NCBI RefSeq assembly: GCF_009866765.1
Contig: NZ_CP019431.1
Coordinates: 5,084,001-5,148,000, forward strand
Length of the DNA stretch: 64,000 nucleotides
Source: Pseudomonas sp. S35
Lineage (GTDB): Bacteria > Pseudomonadota > Gammaproteobacteria > Pseudomonadales > Pseudomonadaceae
Reading direction: 5' to 3'
The notes below the pieces were generated by a model, which searched no databases, was not told the DNA's origin, and saw only the letters and a program-made list of their open reading frames with translations. Positions 1-8,514 of this stretch are shown one piece after another. Both the position numbers and the translations under genes were made by a program. How positions within the stretch are numbered: the first letter of the stretch is position 1; every line of letters starts with the position of its first letter.

Positions 1-429
1 GCTGAGGTTGGCGAAATCGTTGGAGGTGCTCAACTCGAGGGTCAGCGCCGGGTACTTGGGCATGAACTGCGCCAGCGCCGGCAGCAGCAAGCCTTGCAGC
101 ACCGAATCGGTACAGGTCAGGCGCACCGTGCCGCTGATCACTTCACCGCCCTGCTCCACGCCAATACGCGCCGCTTCCAACGCCTGTTCGGCACGCTCGG
201 CCTGCTGCGCCAGGTGGGTGGCCAGGCTGGTGGGCAAGTAACCGGCGCGGCTTTTTTCAAACAGCGTCTGGCCCAGCGCCGCCTCCAGGCGCCGTACCGC
301 GCGGAACACCGTGGACACGTCCACCCGCAACAACGCCGCCGCCCGCGCCAGGGAGCCGCCGCGTACCAGGGCGAGGATCAGCGAGAGGTCGGGGTAGTCA
401 ATTGAATAGTGCGCTGGCGCATAGAGCAT
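1..429 (-). CDS. LysR-family transcriptional regulator, C-terminal part beyond window edge
   Basis: The first 143 codons are visible on the minus strand and run off the window start. They encode a winged helix-turn-helix typical of LysR regulators at about residues 11-70 (motifs LALVRGGSLARAAALLRV, then RRLEAALGQTLFEKSRAGY), followed by the start of the effector-binding domain (SGTVRLTCTDSVLQGLLLPA). The gene is divergent from the glutaminase-like gene, the usual arrangement for a LysR regulator and its target. The start was chosen at the ATG followed by LYAPAHYSIDYPDL, upstream of the HTH. The target is inferred from position only. Confidence 0.85.
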   Translation of the reverse strand, partial: MLYAPAHYSIDYPDLSLILALVRGGSLARAAALLRVDVSTVFRAVRRLEAALGQTLFEKSRAGYLPTSLATHLAQQAERAEQALEAARIGVEQGGEVISGTVRLTCTDSVLQGLLLPALAQFMPKYPALTLELSTSNDFANLS

Positions 430-438
430 GTGGGTAAA

Positions 439-466
439 CGCCAATATTGATTGCGTGAGCGCCAAT
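439..466. promoter_or_regulatory. Direct repeats in LysR/amidotransferase divergent promoter region
   Basis: Two CGCCAAT heptamers lie 21 bp apart, about two helical turns, each followed by a similar T-rich/GCG segment (CGCCAATATTGATTGCG and CGCCAATCTATAGTGCG). They sit in the 80-bp gap between the divergent LysR and amidotransferase-like genes. This is what a LysR binding region would look like, but no binding evidence exists here. Confidence 0.35.
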
Positions 467-509
467 CTATAGTGCGCCTCAACCCGCCACAAGCCATGGA
501 GCGCACACG

Positions 510-1211
510 ATGACAGCCACACGCCTACGCCTCGCCTTGATTGGCGATTACAACCCGGACGTGACCGCGCACCAGGCGATTCCCGTGGCCCTGCAACGGG
601 CAGCCAACGACCTGGGCCTGAGCATCCATGTGCAGTGGCTCGACACCGACACCCTGCCTGAATCGCTGCACGACTTCGACGGGTTCTGGTGCGTACCCGC
701 CACCCCTTACCGCGATACCGACGGCGCACTGCGCGCGATCCGTTTTGCCCGCGAGCAGCGCCGCCCATTCCTCGGCACCTGTGGTGGTTTTCAACATGCA
801 CTGCTGGAATATGCCCGCAACGTACTGGGTTGGGCCGATGCCGAACACGGCGAAGTGGCCCCTGACGCAAAACGCGCCGTGATCACACCCTTGACCTGCG
901 CGTTGGTGGAAGCGACCGACACGGTACGTTTAGTGCCCTACACGCGCATTGCCGACGCCTACGGTAGCCTTGATCTTGAGGAAGGTTATCGCTGCCGTTA
1001 CGGAGTGAACCCCGAGTTTGCCCGCGCGTTGCTGGAGGGCGATCTGATCGCCTGCGGTCACGACCGCGCAGGCGACCTGCGTGCGGTGGAATTGCTCGAC
1101 CACCCTTTCTTTGTCGCCACCCTGTTCCAGCCCGAGCGCACGGCGCTCAAGGGCATCACGCCCCCCTTGGCGAGCGCCCTGCTCAAGGCGTGCCTGGCGC
1201 AATCGGCATGA
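510..1211 (+). CDS. CTP synthase C-terminal-domain-like class I glutamine amidotransferase
   Basis: A 233-residue stand-alone protein resembling the glutaminase domain of CTP synthase. The N-terminal strand LALIGDYNPDVTAHQAIP and the DGFWCVPATPYRDTDGALRAIRFA segment fit the family. The nucleophile elbow is GTCGGFQH at about residues 88-95, with the Cys at about 90. Near the C-terminus the usual HPE motif reads FQPE, so the family's catalytic His appears to be Gln while the Glu is kept. Hydrolysis of glutamine is therefore uncertain, and the protein may be a binding or modified amidotransferase. It overlaps the next gene by four bases (ATGA), so the two are probably translated together. A GGAG sequence about 9 nt upstream supports the start. 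Confidence 0.75.
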   Translation: MTATRLRLALIGDYNPDVTAHQAIPVALQRAANDLGLSIHVQWLDTDTLPESLHDFDGFWCVPATPYRDTDGALRAIRFAREQRRPFLGTCGGFQHALLEYARNVLGWADAEHGEVAPDAKRAVITPLTCALVEATDTVRLVPYTRIADAYGSLDLEEGYRCRYGVNPEFARALLEGDLIACGHDRAGDLRAVELLDHPFFVATLFQPERTALKGITPPLASALLKACLAQSA

Positions 1212-1531
1212 TCGCCAAGACCCCCACTGCGCCCTACTACGCAGTAATTTTCAGCTCACTGCGCACCGACGGCGATCACGGCTACGGCGAGGCCGCCACA
1301 CGCATGCTGGAACTGGCACGGCAACAACCAGGCTTTCTCGGCGTGGAGTCGGCGCGGGAAGACGGCCTGGGAATTACCGTGTCGTACTGGAGCAGCGAGG
1401 CGGCGATCCTGGCGTGGAAACAGCAGGCCGAGCACCGAGGTGTACGTGAACAGGGCCGCGCCACCTGGTACTCGGCGTTTCAGACGCGGGTGTGCAAGGT
1501 GGAGCGGGCTTACGGTTTTGAGGCGAGTTAA
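1208..1531 (+). CDS. Antibiotic biosynthesis monooxygenase (ABM)-fold protein
   Basis: A 107-residue protein of the dimeric alpha/beta-barrel ABM superfamily: YYAVIFSSLRTDGD..Y, then PGFLGVESAREDGLGITVSYWSSEAAILAWKQQAEH, the typical 'enzymatic activity unknown' small monooxygenase pattern. The start is the ATG overlapping the upstream stop (ATGA). A GTG/TTG-type start six codons upstream is possible but less likely. Tight coupling to the amidotransferase-like gene suggests a shared role. The substrate cannot be read from the sequence. The stop codon overlaps the convergent gene's stop. Confidence 0.75.
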   Translation: MIAKTPTAPYYAVIFSSLRTDGDHGYGEAATRMLELARQQPGFLGVESAREDGLGITVSYWSSEAAILAWKQQAEHRGVREQGRATWYSAFQTRVCKVERAYGFEAS

Positions 1532-1851
1532 CTCACCAGACTGCGCAACGCACTGATCTGAGGAATCTCTACTCTGCGCATATAAACGCGCAGCGGCTCA
1601 GTGATGTTGATGCGGTCGTCGATGTTCTGGTCCAGCAGCAACTGGATGCGTTCGCGTGACAGGGTCATCGTCTGCTCGGGGGCGGGCAGCCAGACAAATT
1701 CGGCGGTAGGAATGATGCCGTCATCGGCCACGTCCATGCCGAAGGAGTCTTCGCTGAAACGTACGATGTACTGGCCGCTCTTGCGGTTAAGGCCCACAAA
1801 CCCGTGGAGTTGGTCGGCGGCCTGGCAGATAAGCTCGGAAGTGATGCGCAT
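1528..1851 (-). CDS. Conserved hypothetical protein, 107 aa
   Basis: A small acidic soluble protein with no signal peptide or membrane segment. I do not recognise a named family. Its middle (GLNRKSGQYIVRFSEDSFGMDVADDGIIP) suggests a compact beta-rich fold. The start was set at MRITSELICQ because a good AGTGAGG ribosome-binding site lies 6-7 nt upstream. A longer reading frame upstream lacks such a site. The gene is convergent with the ABM gene, their stop codons overlapping. Confidence 0.6.
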   Translation of the reverse strand: MRITSELICQAADQLHGFVGLNRKSGQYIVRFSEDSFGMDVADDGIIPTAEFVWLPAPEQTMTLSRERIQLLLDQNIDDRINITEPLRVYMRRVEIPQISALRSLVS

Positions 1852-2083
1852 GGTAAACCTCACTGAAAAGTCCCACAGGGACTGGAAAGATGGTTTACAC
1901 GCGTGGCGGAAATTGCTGCCCTCTAGCGGGGCGGCTGCGGTCAAGAGTACTGCAATGCCTGGAAAAAAAACCGAGAAAATTGACCGGTGCGCACGTTAAT
2001 GTCGGTTTGGTGATAGCGCCTTTCGCAATCAATTGTTAAAAAGGAGGCCTTCTCAAAGCTACCTCCACGAAAGGACTTCGCAT

Positions 2084-3211
2084 ATGCCTGTCACGTTCAC
2101 CAAGAGCGCCCTGCTGCTCGCCCTGATGCTTGGCCTTGGCCAGGCGCAGGCTGCCGACCCGATCAGCCCGGCTGAATTGGCGACTAACGAAGGCATTCCC
2201 TACCCCGCCGTGATCGCTCACCGTGGCGCCTCCTACGACGCCCCCGAGTCCACGGCTGCAGCCTACAAGGTCGCACGCGACTTGGGCGCCGACTACCTGG
2301 AGCTCGACCTGCAACGCAGCAAGGACGGTGTGCTGTTCGCCCTGCACGACAACAACCTGCAGCGCACCACCGACGTGGCCACCAAGTTCCCTGAGCGCAA
2401 AGACGCGCCAGCCAACGAGTTCACCTGGAAAGAACTGCAAAGCCTCGATGCCGGCAGTTGGTTCAACGCCGCCTACCCGGACCGTGCACGCCCAGGCTTC
2501 GTCGGCCTGAAGATCCTGAGCCTGGACGACATCATCAAGATCGCCGAAGGCAACCCGCAGCACAAACCCGGCCTGTACATCGAAACCAAAGAGCCCAAGC
2601 AATTTCCCGGTATCGAAGCCGACCTGAAAAACAAGCTGCTGGACAAAGGCTGGTTGAGCTCCGCCGGTTCAAAACTGGGCAAGAGCAACACCGGCGTCGG
2701 CCAGGGCAAGGGCCGTGTGGTGCTGCAAACCTTCGAGACCGCCAGCCTTAAAGAGCTGCAGAAAGAAATGCCCAACACCCCGAAAATCCTGCTGTTGTGG
2801 GTGGGTGAAGGCAGTATCGAACCGAAAACCAAGCAGACCTTCGCCGAATCCGGCGAACCGACCAAAGCCGCCTACTACGCCAAGCAAGAACCGAAAGACG
2901 CCGCCGAATTCGAAAAATGGATCGACGAAGCCAAGAGCCTCGGCGCCATCGGCACCGGCCCTTCGGCTGAACTGACCGACCACGGCGACCAGAGTTACTC
3001 CGACCTGGTGAAGCCTGAAATGAACACGCTGACCCACGACAAAGGCTTGCTGGTGCATGTGTACACCGTCGATGAGCCGGTGGATTTCGAGAAAGTGATG
3101 AAAGCCGGCGTCGACGGTATCTTCACCAACCGCGCTGCCGAACTGCTGAAGTTCTACAAACGCTGGCCGTCGTCCAGCGTGCAGGATCTGCTCAACGACC
3201 ATAAATACTGA
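2084..3211 (+). CDS. glpQ: Glycerophosphodiester phosphodiesterase, periplasmic
   Basis: GlpQ hydrolyses glycerophosphodiesters to glycerol-3-phosphate and an alcohol. This 375-residue protein begins with a Sec signal peptide (SALLLALMLGLGQAQA, cleavage near residue 23). The GDPD core starts at VIAHRGASYDAPESTAAA (catalytic His-Arg, about residues 45-62), followed by DYLELDLQRSKDGVLFALHD (metal-binding Glu-Asp and second catalytic His). It ends with VHVYTVDEPVDFEKVMKAGVDGIFTN, the usual C-terminal signature. The chosen ATG has an AAAGGA site upstream; the reading frame extends 17 codons further without one. It lies near a PiT phosphate transporter, consistent with phosphorus scavenging, but no clear PHO box precedes it. 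Confidence 0.92.
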   Translation: MPVTFTKSALLLALMLGLGQAQAADPISPAELATNEGIPYPAVIAHRGASYDAPESTAAAYKVARDLGADYLELDLQRSKDGVLFALHDNNLQRTTDVATKFPERKDAPANEFTWKELQSLDAGSWFNAAYPDRARPGFVGLKILSLDDIIKIAEGNPQHKPGLYIETKEPKQFPGIEADLKNKLLDKGWLSSAGSKLGKSNTGVGQGKGRVVLQTFETASLKELQKEMPNTPKILLLWVGEGSIEPKTKQTFAESGEPTKAAYYAKQEPKDAAEFEKWIDEAKSLGAIGTGPSAELTDHGDQSYSDLVKPEMNTLTHDKGLLVHVYTVDEPVDFEKVMKAGVDGIFTNRAAELLKFYKRWPSSSVQDLLNDHKY

Positions 3212-3332
3212 AATCCTGCGCGCCGTGCGAATTGAACAAACGGCGCAACTGCTTGAAATAATTAAGCGTGAATTAAGTTGTGCTGGTTAACCTGAGGCCA
3301 CTTAAACAGCTCACCGAAGAAGGATACACAGC

Positions 3333-3638
3333 ATGAAAACCTTGACCACTCTGTTCGCCGCCGCTGCCATGACCCTGACTGCCGGCCTGGCCCAAGCTGA
3401 TGTTCGCCCGGACCAGATCGAAGGCCTGCTCAAGTCCGGCGCGGTAAAACCTTTCGAACAGCTCAACAAAGACGCCCTGGCCAAACATCCTGGCTCCAGC
3501 ATCACCGACACCGAGCTGGATCACAAAAACGGTGTACTGGTGTACGAAGTCGAAATGACTGACACCACCGGCAAGAAGTGGGATGTGAAGCTCGACGCCA
3601 AGACCGGCGCCGTGCTGGAAGACAAGCAAGACACTTGA
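3333..3638 (+). CDS. PepSY domain-containing secreted protein
   Basis: A 101-residue protein with a cleavable signal peptide (hydrophobic stretch ending LTAGLAQA at about residue 22), followed by one PepSY domain. The domain shows helix DQIEGLLKSGAVKPFEQLNKDAL and the closing strands VLVYEVEMTDTTGKKWDVKLDAKTGAVLEDKQD. PepSY domains are thought to modulate peptidases or bind envelope components. The specific role here is unknown. The gene stands alone: about 120 bp separate it from glpQ, and a strong terminator follows. Confidence 0.85.
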   Translation: MKTLTTLFAAAAMTLTAGLAQADVRPDQIEGLLKSGAVKPFEQLNKDALAKHPGSSITDTELDHKNGVLVYEVEMTDTTGKKWDVKLDAKTGAVLEDKQDT

Positions 3639-3650
3639 TCCGAAGCGCAA

Positions 3651-3680
3651 GAAAAACGCCACCCAGGGTGGCGTTTTTTT
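3651..3680 (+). terminator. Rho-independent terminator after PepSY gene
   Basis: Perfect hairpin AACGCCACC-cag-GGTGGCGTT followed by a run of seven T. The A-run on its left side means it could also work for the convergent chemoreceptor gene. Confidence 0.9.
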
Positions 3681-3688
3681 ATGCCCGA

Positions 3689-5317
3689 TCAGGCCCCCAA
3701 GCGCGCCGTGACTTCATTCAACTCGCCGGATAACCCACGCAGGTTATGGCTCGCCGCTTCGGTGCGTTGCACGTTATTGAGGTTGGCCGTGGCCACCTCG
3801 GTGATCTGGGTGATATTGCGCGAAATGTCCTCGGCCACCGAAGTCTGCTCCTCTGCCGCCGTGGCGATCTGACGGTTCATGTCGCGAATCGCTTCCACCG
3901 CTTGGGTGATGTGCGCAAGCATCGCACCGGCCTGGGTGACTTTCTCCACACTCTCGTCGCTGCACGTCTGGCCGCTGACAATCGCCTCGGCCGCACCCAC
4001 CGCACCGGTTTGTACCGCCTGGATAATCTGGTTGATCTCGATGATCGACGCCGCCGTGCGTTGCGCCAGGCTGCGCACTTCATCGGCCACCACCGCAAAA
4101 CCACGGCCAGCCTCGCCGGCGCGTGCCGCCTCGATCGCCGCGTTCAACGCCAGCAGGTTGGTCTGTTCGGCGATGCCGCGAATCACTTCCAGCACCTTGC
4201 CGATGCGCACGCTGTCGGTTTCCAGGCGGCGGATGATGGTGCCGGTGTTGAGGATTTCATTGCGCATCCGGCCGATGGTGGCAATGGTCACTTGCATCAC
4301 TTCACCGCCTTCGCGGGCCGAGTGATCCGCTTCGTCCGCCGCACGTGAGGCGCTCGCGGCATGGCGTGCAACTTCCTGGGCGGTGGCCGACATTTCGGTC
4401 ATGGCCGTGGCCACTTGGTCGGTGCGGTTGAATTGTTCGTGGGTGCCCGTCGCCATCTGCCCGGCGATGGCATTCAACTCGCCGCTGGCACTGACCAGGT
4501 CGGTAGCGCTGCGCTGCAAGCGGTTGAAGGTTTCGGCGAGGAAGTCGCGCAAGGTATTCGCGGCGGCGGCCAGATGGCCCAGTTCGTCCTGGCGACGGCT
4601 GGCCACGGGTTCGGCAAAACGGCCGTGGCTGAGTTGGGTCACGTAGTCGATCAAGCCACGGATCGGCAGGATCAGGTTGCGGTTGATCAACCACAGGCTG
4701 AACAGGCCGATCAACACGCCGGACAGCAACATGATTCCCAGGCCCACCAGCACGGTGCGCTCGGCATAGGCACTGATGGCCTGGGCTTGCTGCCGGCCTT
4801 GAGCGCGCAAGTCGCTGACCAGGGCGCTCATCTGCTCGCTGGCGGCGCGGTCCACGCCTTTGACTGCCGTGTCGCCAACCGTTGCATCACCGCCCGCCGC
4901 CACGTAGGCATCGCGGCCCTTCTGATAGGCCACGCCCAGTTGCTGGTGCTCCTGGCGCAGGGTTTCGATGCGTTGGCTCAAAGGTGCGTCGCTGCGGGTC
5001 TGGGTCACCAGACGCGTGAGGATGCCCTGCACATCACGCTGGCGATCCTGGAACTGGCCCCAATATTTCTCCATGTCCTGAGGCTGCTTGCCACGCAACA
5101 ACACGTTTTTCCATTCCTGCACCTGCACCTTGAATTGCAGGTTGGCCTCGTCGATCAGCTGCGAGGTGAGTAACGGCCCATCAATCAAACTGCGATAACT
5201 CTGCACCCCATTGGAGAGGAAGTTGAAGCAGGCCAGGGCGATCAACAATATCGCCAGCAAGCTGCCGCCGAGCAGCGAGAGGATTTGTGCTCTCAAGGAG
5301 GTTCGCAAAACATTCAT
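3689..5317 (-). CDS. Methyl-accepting chemotaxis protein
   Basis: A 542-residue chemoreceptor. TM1 is at about residues 10-32 ([20 protein letters not shown]). A mostly helical periplasmic sensor domain of about 160 residues follows, then TM2 ([20 protein letters not shown]), a HAMP linker with [13 protein letters not shown], and a long cytoplasmic signalling coiled coil. The hairpin tip is the highly conserved [19 protein letters not shown], followed by [17 protein letters not shown]. The start was placed at [11 protein letters not shown], just before TM1; a 22-residue upstream extension has no membrane or signal features. The ligand is not predictable from the sequence. The gene is divergent from zntB. 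Confidence 0.9.
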   Translation of the reverse strand: MNVLRTSLRAQILSLLGGSLLAILLIALACFNFLSNGVQSYRSLIDGPLLTSQLIDEANLQFKVQVQEWKNVLLRGKQPQDMEKYWGQFQDRQRDVQGILTRLVTQTRSDAPLSQRIETLRQEHQQLGVAYQKGRDAYVAAGGDATVGDTAVKGVDRAASEQMSALVSDLRAQGRQQAQAISAYAERTVLVGLGIMLLSGVLIGLFSLWLINRNLILPIRGLIDYVTQLSHGRFAEPVASRRQDELGHLAAAANTLRDFLAETFNRLQRSATDLVSASGELNAIAGQMATGTHEQFNRTDQVATAMTEMSATAQEVARHAASASRAADEADHSAREGGEVMQVTIATIGRMRNEILNTGTIIRRLETDSVRIGKVLEVIRGIAEQTNLLALNAAIEAARAGEAGRGFAVVADEVRSLAQRTAASIIEINQIIQAVQTGAVGAAEAIVSGQTCSDESVEKVTQAGAMLAHITQAVEAIRDMNRQIATAAEEQTSVAEDISRNITQITEVATANLNNVQRTEAASHNLRGLSGELNEVTARLGA

Positions 5318-5492
5318 CGGGGAAAAGCCTCGATACAGGTAAATAGCGTCTGCACGCCTTGACCTCCCTGTCGACAAAGGCACCGCGCTTCCCTGACGGT
5401 TGTTATGCGCTGAATCGGCCGGACTAGAGCCTTCTTTAAGGGTTTTCGACAGTTGGTCAATAAAATGTCACCAAAGCGAAATAAACAAAAAA

Positions 5493-5510
5493 TTGTCATA
5501 AAAATGTCAA
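5493..5510 (+). promoter_or_regulatory. PHO-box-like direct repeat
   Basis: TTGTCAT-AAAA-ATGTCAA has the two 7-bp repeats with 11-bp period of a PhoB box (consensus CTGTCAT-AAAN-CTGTCAT) with about three mismatches. It lies 68 nt upstream of zntB in an AT-rich divergent promoter. On the other strand the same bases contain TTGACA, which could instead be a sigma-70 -35 element for the chemoreceptor gene. Treat as a candidate only. Confidence 0.3.
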
Positions 5511-5577
5511 ACAACCCTGTAATCATTCGCCACGCGACCTGTGAAATGTCCTACAGGCCTTTTCTCTGCGAGCCTCC

Positions 5578-6597
5578 ATGAACCACAGCATTGACCACAG
5601 CCATCAGGACTCCGATCTGTTTGGCTTGCTTTACGGTTTCCGTTTTCGCCCTGGTGAAAAGGGTCAGCAGATTGACTCAGCCACTGCTCTGGCGGCGTTG
5701 AAGCAACCGCAAGACCCGGACGAGTTCTTGTGGCTGCACCTGAATCTGGCCCACGCCGCGTGCGAGCGCTGGATGCAGGCGCACCTGGAACTGCCGCAAG
5801 AGTTTTTTGAAGCGCTGCACGAGGGCTCGCGTTCCACGCGCATTGAACACGTCGACTCAGCCTTGCTGGCGGTGGTCAACGACGTGGTGTTCAACTTCAG
5901 CAGCATGGTCTCATCGGATATTTCCACGCTGTGGGTATGCGCCCGCAGCCGTCTGTTGATCAGCGCGCGCCTGCAACCGCTGCACTCGGTGGACAAGTTG
6001 CGTTCGTCGGTAAAGGCCGGCGAACACTTTCGCTCGCCGCTGGAACTGCTGGTGCATTTGCTGCGCGACCAGGGCGAAGTGCTGACGCAGATCGTGCGCA
6101 AGACCAGCCTCAGCGTCGACCATATCGAAGACCAATTGCTCTCCTCGCGCCTATCCACCAACCGCGCCGAACTGGGTGCCGCCCGCCGGGTACTGGTGCG
6201 CCTGCAACGCCTGTTGGCATTGGAGCCGGGCTCGCTGCTACGCCTGCTCAACCGCCCGCCACAATGGCTGCAAAAGGACGACGTGAAAGAGCTGCGCAAA
6301 TCCACCGAGGAGTTCGCACTGATCATCAACGACCTGACGGCCCTGGGCGAGCGCATCAAGTTGTTGCAGGAAGAGATCGCCGCCAACCTCAATGAACAAA
6401 GCAGCCGCACCCTGTTCACCCTGACGGTGGTCACGGTGCTGGCGCTGCCGATCAATATCATCGCCGGTTTTTTCGGGATGAACGTGGGCGGTGTGCCGCT
6501 GTCCCAGGACCCGGAGGGGTTCTGGATTCTGGTGGCGCTGGTCGCGACCTTCACGCTGATCGCCGGGCGCTGGGCGTTCCGCAAATTTTCAAACTGA
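5578..6597 (+). CDS. zntB: Zinc transporter ZntB (CorA-family)
   Basis: A 339-residue CorA-superfamily metal transporter of the inner membrane. It has a large soluble N-terminal funnel domain, a long helix (about residues 180-280), and two C-terminal membrane helices. The first (LFTLTVVTVLALPINIIAGF) is followed directly by the pore signature GMNVGGVP; the second is FWILVALVATFTLIAGRWAF. GMN followed by VGG is typical of ZntB rather than Mg-transporting CorA. Length and topology match the family. The gene is divergent from a chemoreceptor gene. An operator for it was not found beyond the PHO-box-like repeat. Confidence 0.9.
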   Translation: MNHSIDHSHQDSDLFGLLYGFRFRPGEKGQQIDSATALAALKQPQDPDEFLWLHLNLAHAACERWMQAHLELPQEFFEALHEGSRSTRIEHVDSALLAVVNDVVFNFSSMVSSDISTLWVCARSRLLISARLQPLHSVDKLRSSVKAGEHFRSPLELLVHLLRDQGEVLTQIVRKTSLSVDHIEDQLLSSRLSTNRAELGAARRVLVRLQRLLALEPGSLLRLLNRPPQWLQKDDVKELRKSTEEFALIINDLTALGERIKLLQEEIAANLNEQSSRTLFTLTVVTVLALPINIIAGFFGMNVGGVPLSQDPEGFWILVALVATFTLIAGRWAFRKFSN

Positions 6598-6610
6598 AAT
6601 GAGATCAGCT

Positions 6611-6710
6611 ATGGGAGGGGGCTTGCTCTCGATGGCAGTGTGTCAGCCAACACGTCTGCCAGCCCTGCGCCGCCATCGAAGCCTCGCTAGAGCTTGACAT
6701 CTCCCACAGG
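6611..6710. repeat. Degenerate REPIN (two REP arms)
   Basis: Left arm TGGGAGGGGGCTTGCTCTCGATGGC and right arm GCCATCGAAGCCTCGCTAGAGC..CTCCCAC are recognisable REP sequences in inverted orientation about 40 bp apart, but both carry several mismatches to the intact copies elsewhere in the window. This looks like a decayed element in the zntB-pit intergenic space. Confidence 0.6.
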
Positions 6711-6860
6711 GATCAGTGGTGTCTGTGAGTTTTGCGCCTGTGTGCGCTGCCCGACAGACCAATCGCGCACCTGATTGACTAAACACTGACGTGCGGCAGC
6801 ATCGCTGTAACATTCTGCAATGACTATGAACAGCATCCTTCATTACCTGGATGCTCCGGC

Positions 6861-8465
6861 ATGGCCACCCCTTCCCTGACCGCCTCACACACCCAACCCA
6901 AACCCAGGCTGGACAAGAAACCCGGCCTGGTGACGGTGATCATTTTCTTCGCCGTGCTCGCCATGGGCCTGTTGTTCACCGCCTACAGCCTGATGCACGA
7001 CATGAAGGAGCTGGGCACGGTGGTCACCACCTGGACGCCGTTCCTGCTGCTGGGCGTGGCGCTGGTAATCGCCCTGGGTTTCGAGTTCGTCAACGGTTTC
7101 CACGACACCGCCAACGCGGTGGCGACGGTGATCTACACCCACTCGCTGCCGCCGCATTTTGCGGTGGTGTGGTCAGGCTTTTTCAACTTCCTCGGCGTGC
7201 TGCTTTCCAGTGGCGCGGTGGCGTTCGGCATCATCGCCCTGTTGCCCGTGGAGCTGATTTTGCAGGTGGGCTCCTCGGCCGGCTTCGCCATGATCTTCGC
7301 CCTGCTGATTGCCGCGATCCTGTGGAACCTGGGCACCTGGTGGCTGGGGTTGCCAGCCTCGTCGTCCCATACGCTGATCGGTTCGATCATCGGCGTCGGC
7401 GTGGCGAATGCGTTGATGCACGGGCGTGACGGCACCAGCGGCGTGGATTGGGCCCAGGCCACCAAGATTGGTTACGCGTTGCTGCTGTCGCCGCTGATCG
7501 GCTTCGCTTTTGCAGCCTTGCTGTTGCTGGCCCTGCGCGCCTTCGTGAAAAACCGCTCGCTGTACAAAGCCCCCAAAGGCGACACCCCGCCGCCTTGGTG
7601 GATTCGCGGCATGTTGATCGCCACCTGCACCGGCGTGTCATTCGCCCACGGCTCCAACGATGGGCAAAAAGGCATGGGCCTGATCATGCTGATCCTGGTC
7701 GGCACGCTGCCGATGGCCTATGCCCTGAACCGCACCATGCCCGCCGAACAGTCGTTGCAATTCGCGGCGGTGGCCGAAGTGACCCAGGTCGCCCTGATGA
7801 AAACCGCGCCGCAGGCGTTGGCGGCAGACCCGCGCCCGGTCCTGTCGACCTACGTACGTACCAAGGAAGCCACGCCGGAACTGGTACCGGCTCTCGCCGC
7901 GCTCACAGGGCTTATCGGTGAAGAAGTCAAAGGCTACGGCTCCCTGGCCAAAGTCCCCGCCGAAGCCGTCGGCAACGTGCGCAACGACATGTACCTGACC
8001 AGCGAAACCATTCGCTTGATGGACAAGGCCAAGGTCGGCGACTTCGACGCTGACACCCAAGACAAGCTGCAACTGTTCAAGCAGCAGATCGACAGTGCTA
8101 CGCGCTTCATTCCGCTATGGGTGAAGATCGCCGTGGCGATCGCGCTGGGCCTGGGCACTATGGTGGGCTGGAAGCGTATCGTGGTGACGGTGGGCGAGAA
8201 GATCGGCAAGACCCACATGACCTACGCCCAGGGTGCTGCGGCCGAGACGGTGGCGATGCTGACCATCGGCGCGGCGGATATGTATGGCTTGCCGGTGTCG
8301 ACGACGCATGTGCTGTCATCGGGTGTCGCGGGGACGATGGTGGCCAATGGCAGTGGATTGCAGATGCGGACCATCCGCAACCTGGCGATGGCGTGGGTGT
8401 TGACGTTGCCGGCCGCGATTGTGCTTTCAGGCAGCCTCTACTGGCTGTTCACCCAACTGTTCTGA
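6861..8465 (+). CDS. PiT-family inorganic phosphate transporter
   Basis: A 534-residue low-affinity phosphate (metal-phosphate/H+) symporter. It carries both halves of the PiT signature, GFEFVNGFHDTANAVATVIY in the N-terminal half and SFAHGSNDGQKGMGLI in the middle, with about ten predicted membrane helices. A long hydrophilic loop (about residues 320-415) separates the two membrane parts, as in PitA proteins. The C-terminal half repeats the pattern with GAADMYGLPVSTTHVLSSGV. It is a single gene with no PhoU-like partner next to it. A CTGTAACATTCTGCAAT sequence just upstream resembles a PHO box, but its repeat period is 10 rather than 11. Confidence 0.92.
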   Translation: MATPSLTASHTQPKPRLDKKPGLVTVIIFFAVLAMGLLFTAYSLMHDMKELGTVVTTWTPFLLLGVALVIALGFEFVNGFHDTANAVATVIYTHSLPPHFAVVWSGFFNFLGVLLSSGAVAFGIIALLPVELILQVGSSAGFAMIFALLIAAILWNLGTWWLGLPASSSHTLIGSIIGVGVANALMHGRDGTSGVDWAQATKIGYALLLSPLIGFAFAALLLLALRAFVKNRSLYKAPKGDTPPPWWIRGMLIATCTGVSFAHGSNDGQKGMGLIMLILVGTLPMAYALNRTMPAEQSLQFAAVAEVTQVALMKTAPQALAADPRPVLSTYVRTKEATPELVPALAALTGLIGEEVKGYGSLAKVPAEAVGNVRNDMYLTSETIRLMDKAKVGDFDADTQDKLQLFKQQIDSATRFIPLWVKIAVAIALGLGTMVGWKRIVVTVGEKIGKTHMTYAQGAAAETVAMLTIGAADMYGLPVSTTHVLSSGVAGTMVANGSGLQMRTIRNLAMAWVLTLPAAIVLSGSLYWLFTQLF

Positions 8466-8476
8466 CACAACACTGT

Positions 8477-8514
8477 AAAAAATGTGGGAGGGGCCAAGCC
8501 CCTCCCACATTTTT
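8477..8514. terminator. REP-type hairpin acting as shared terminator
   Basis: Near-perfect inverted repeat AAAATGTGGGAGGGGC-caa-GCCCCTCCCACATTTT with A-run and T-run on either side, so it can terminate transcription from both sides. It lies between convergent pit and pxpC. The last T/A bases of the right arm also form the stop codon of pxpC. Confidence 0.8.

Noticed and set aside
6805..6821. CTGTAACATTCTGCAAT as PHO box of the phosphate transporter
   Set aside because: The two half repeats are 10, not 11, bp apart, and the second half matches poorly.
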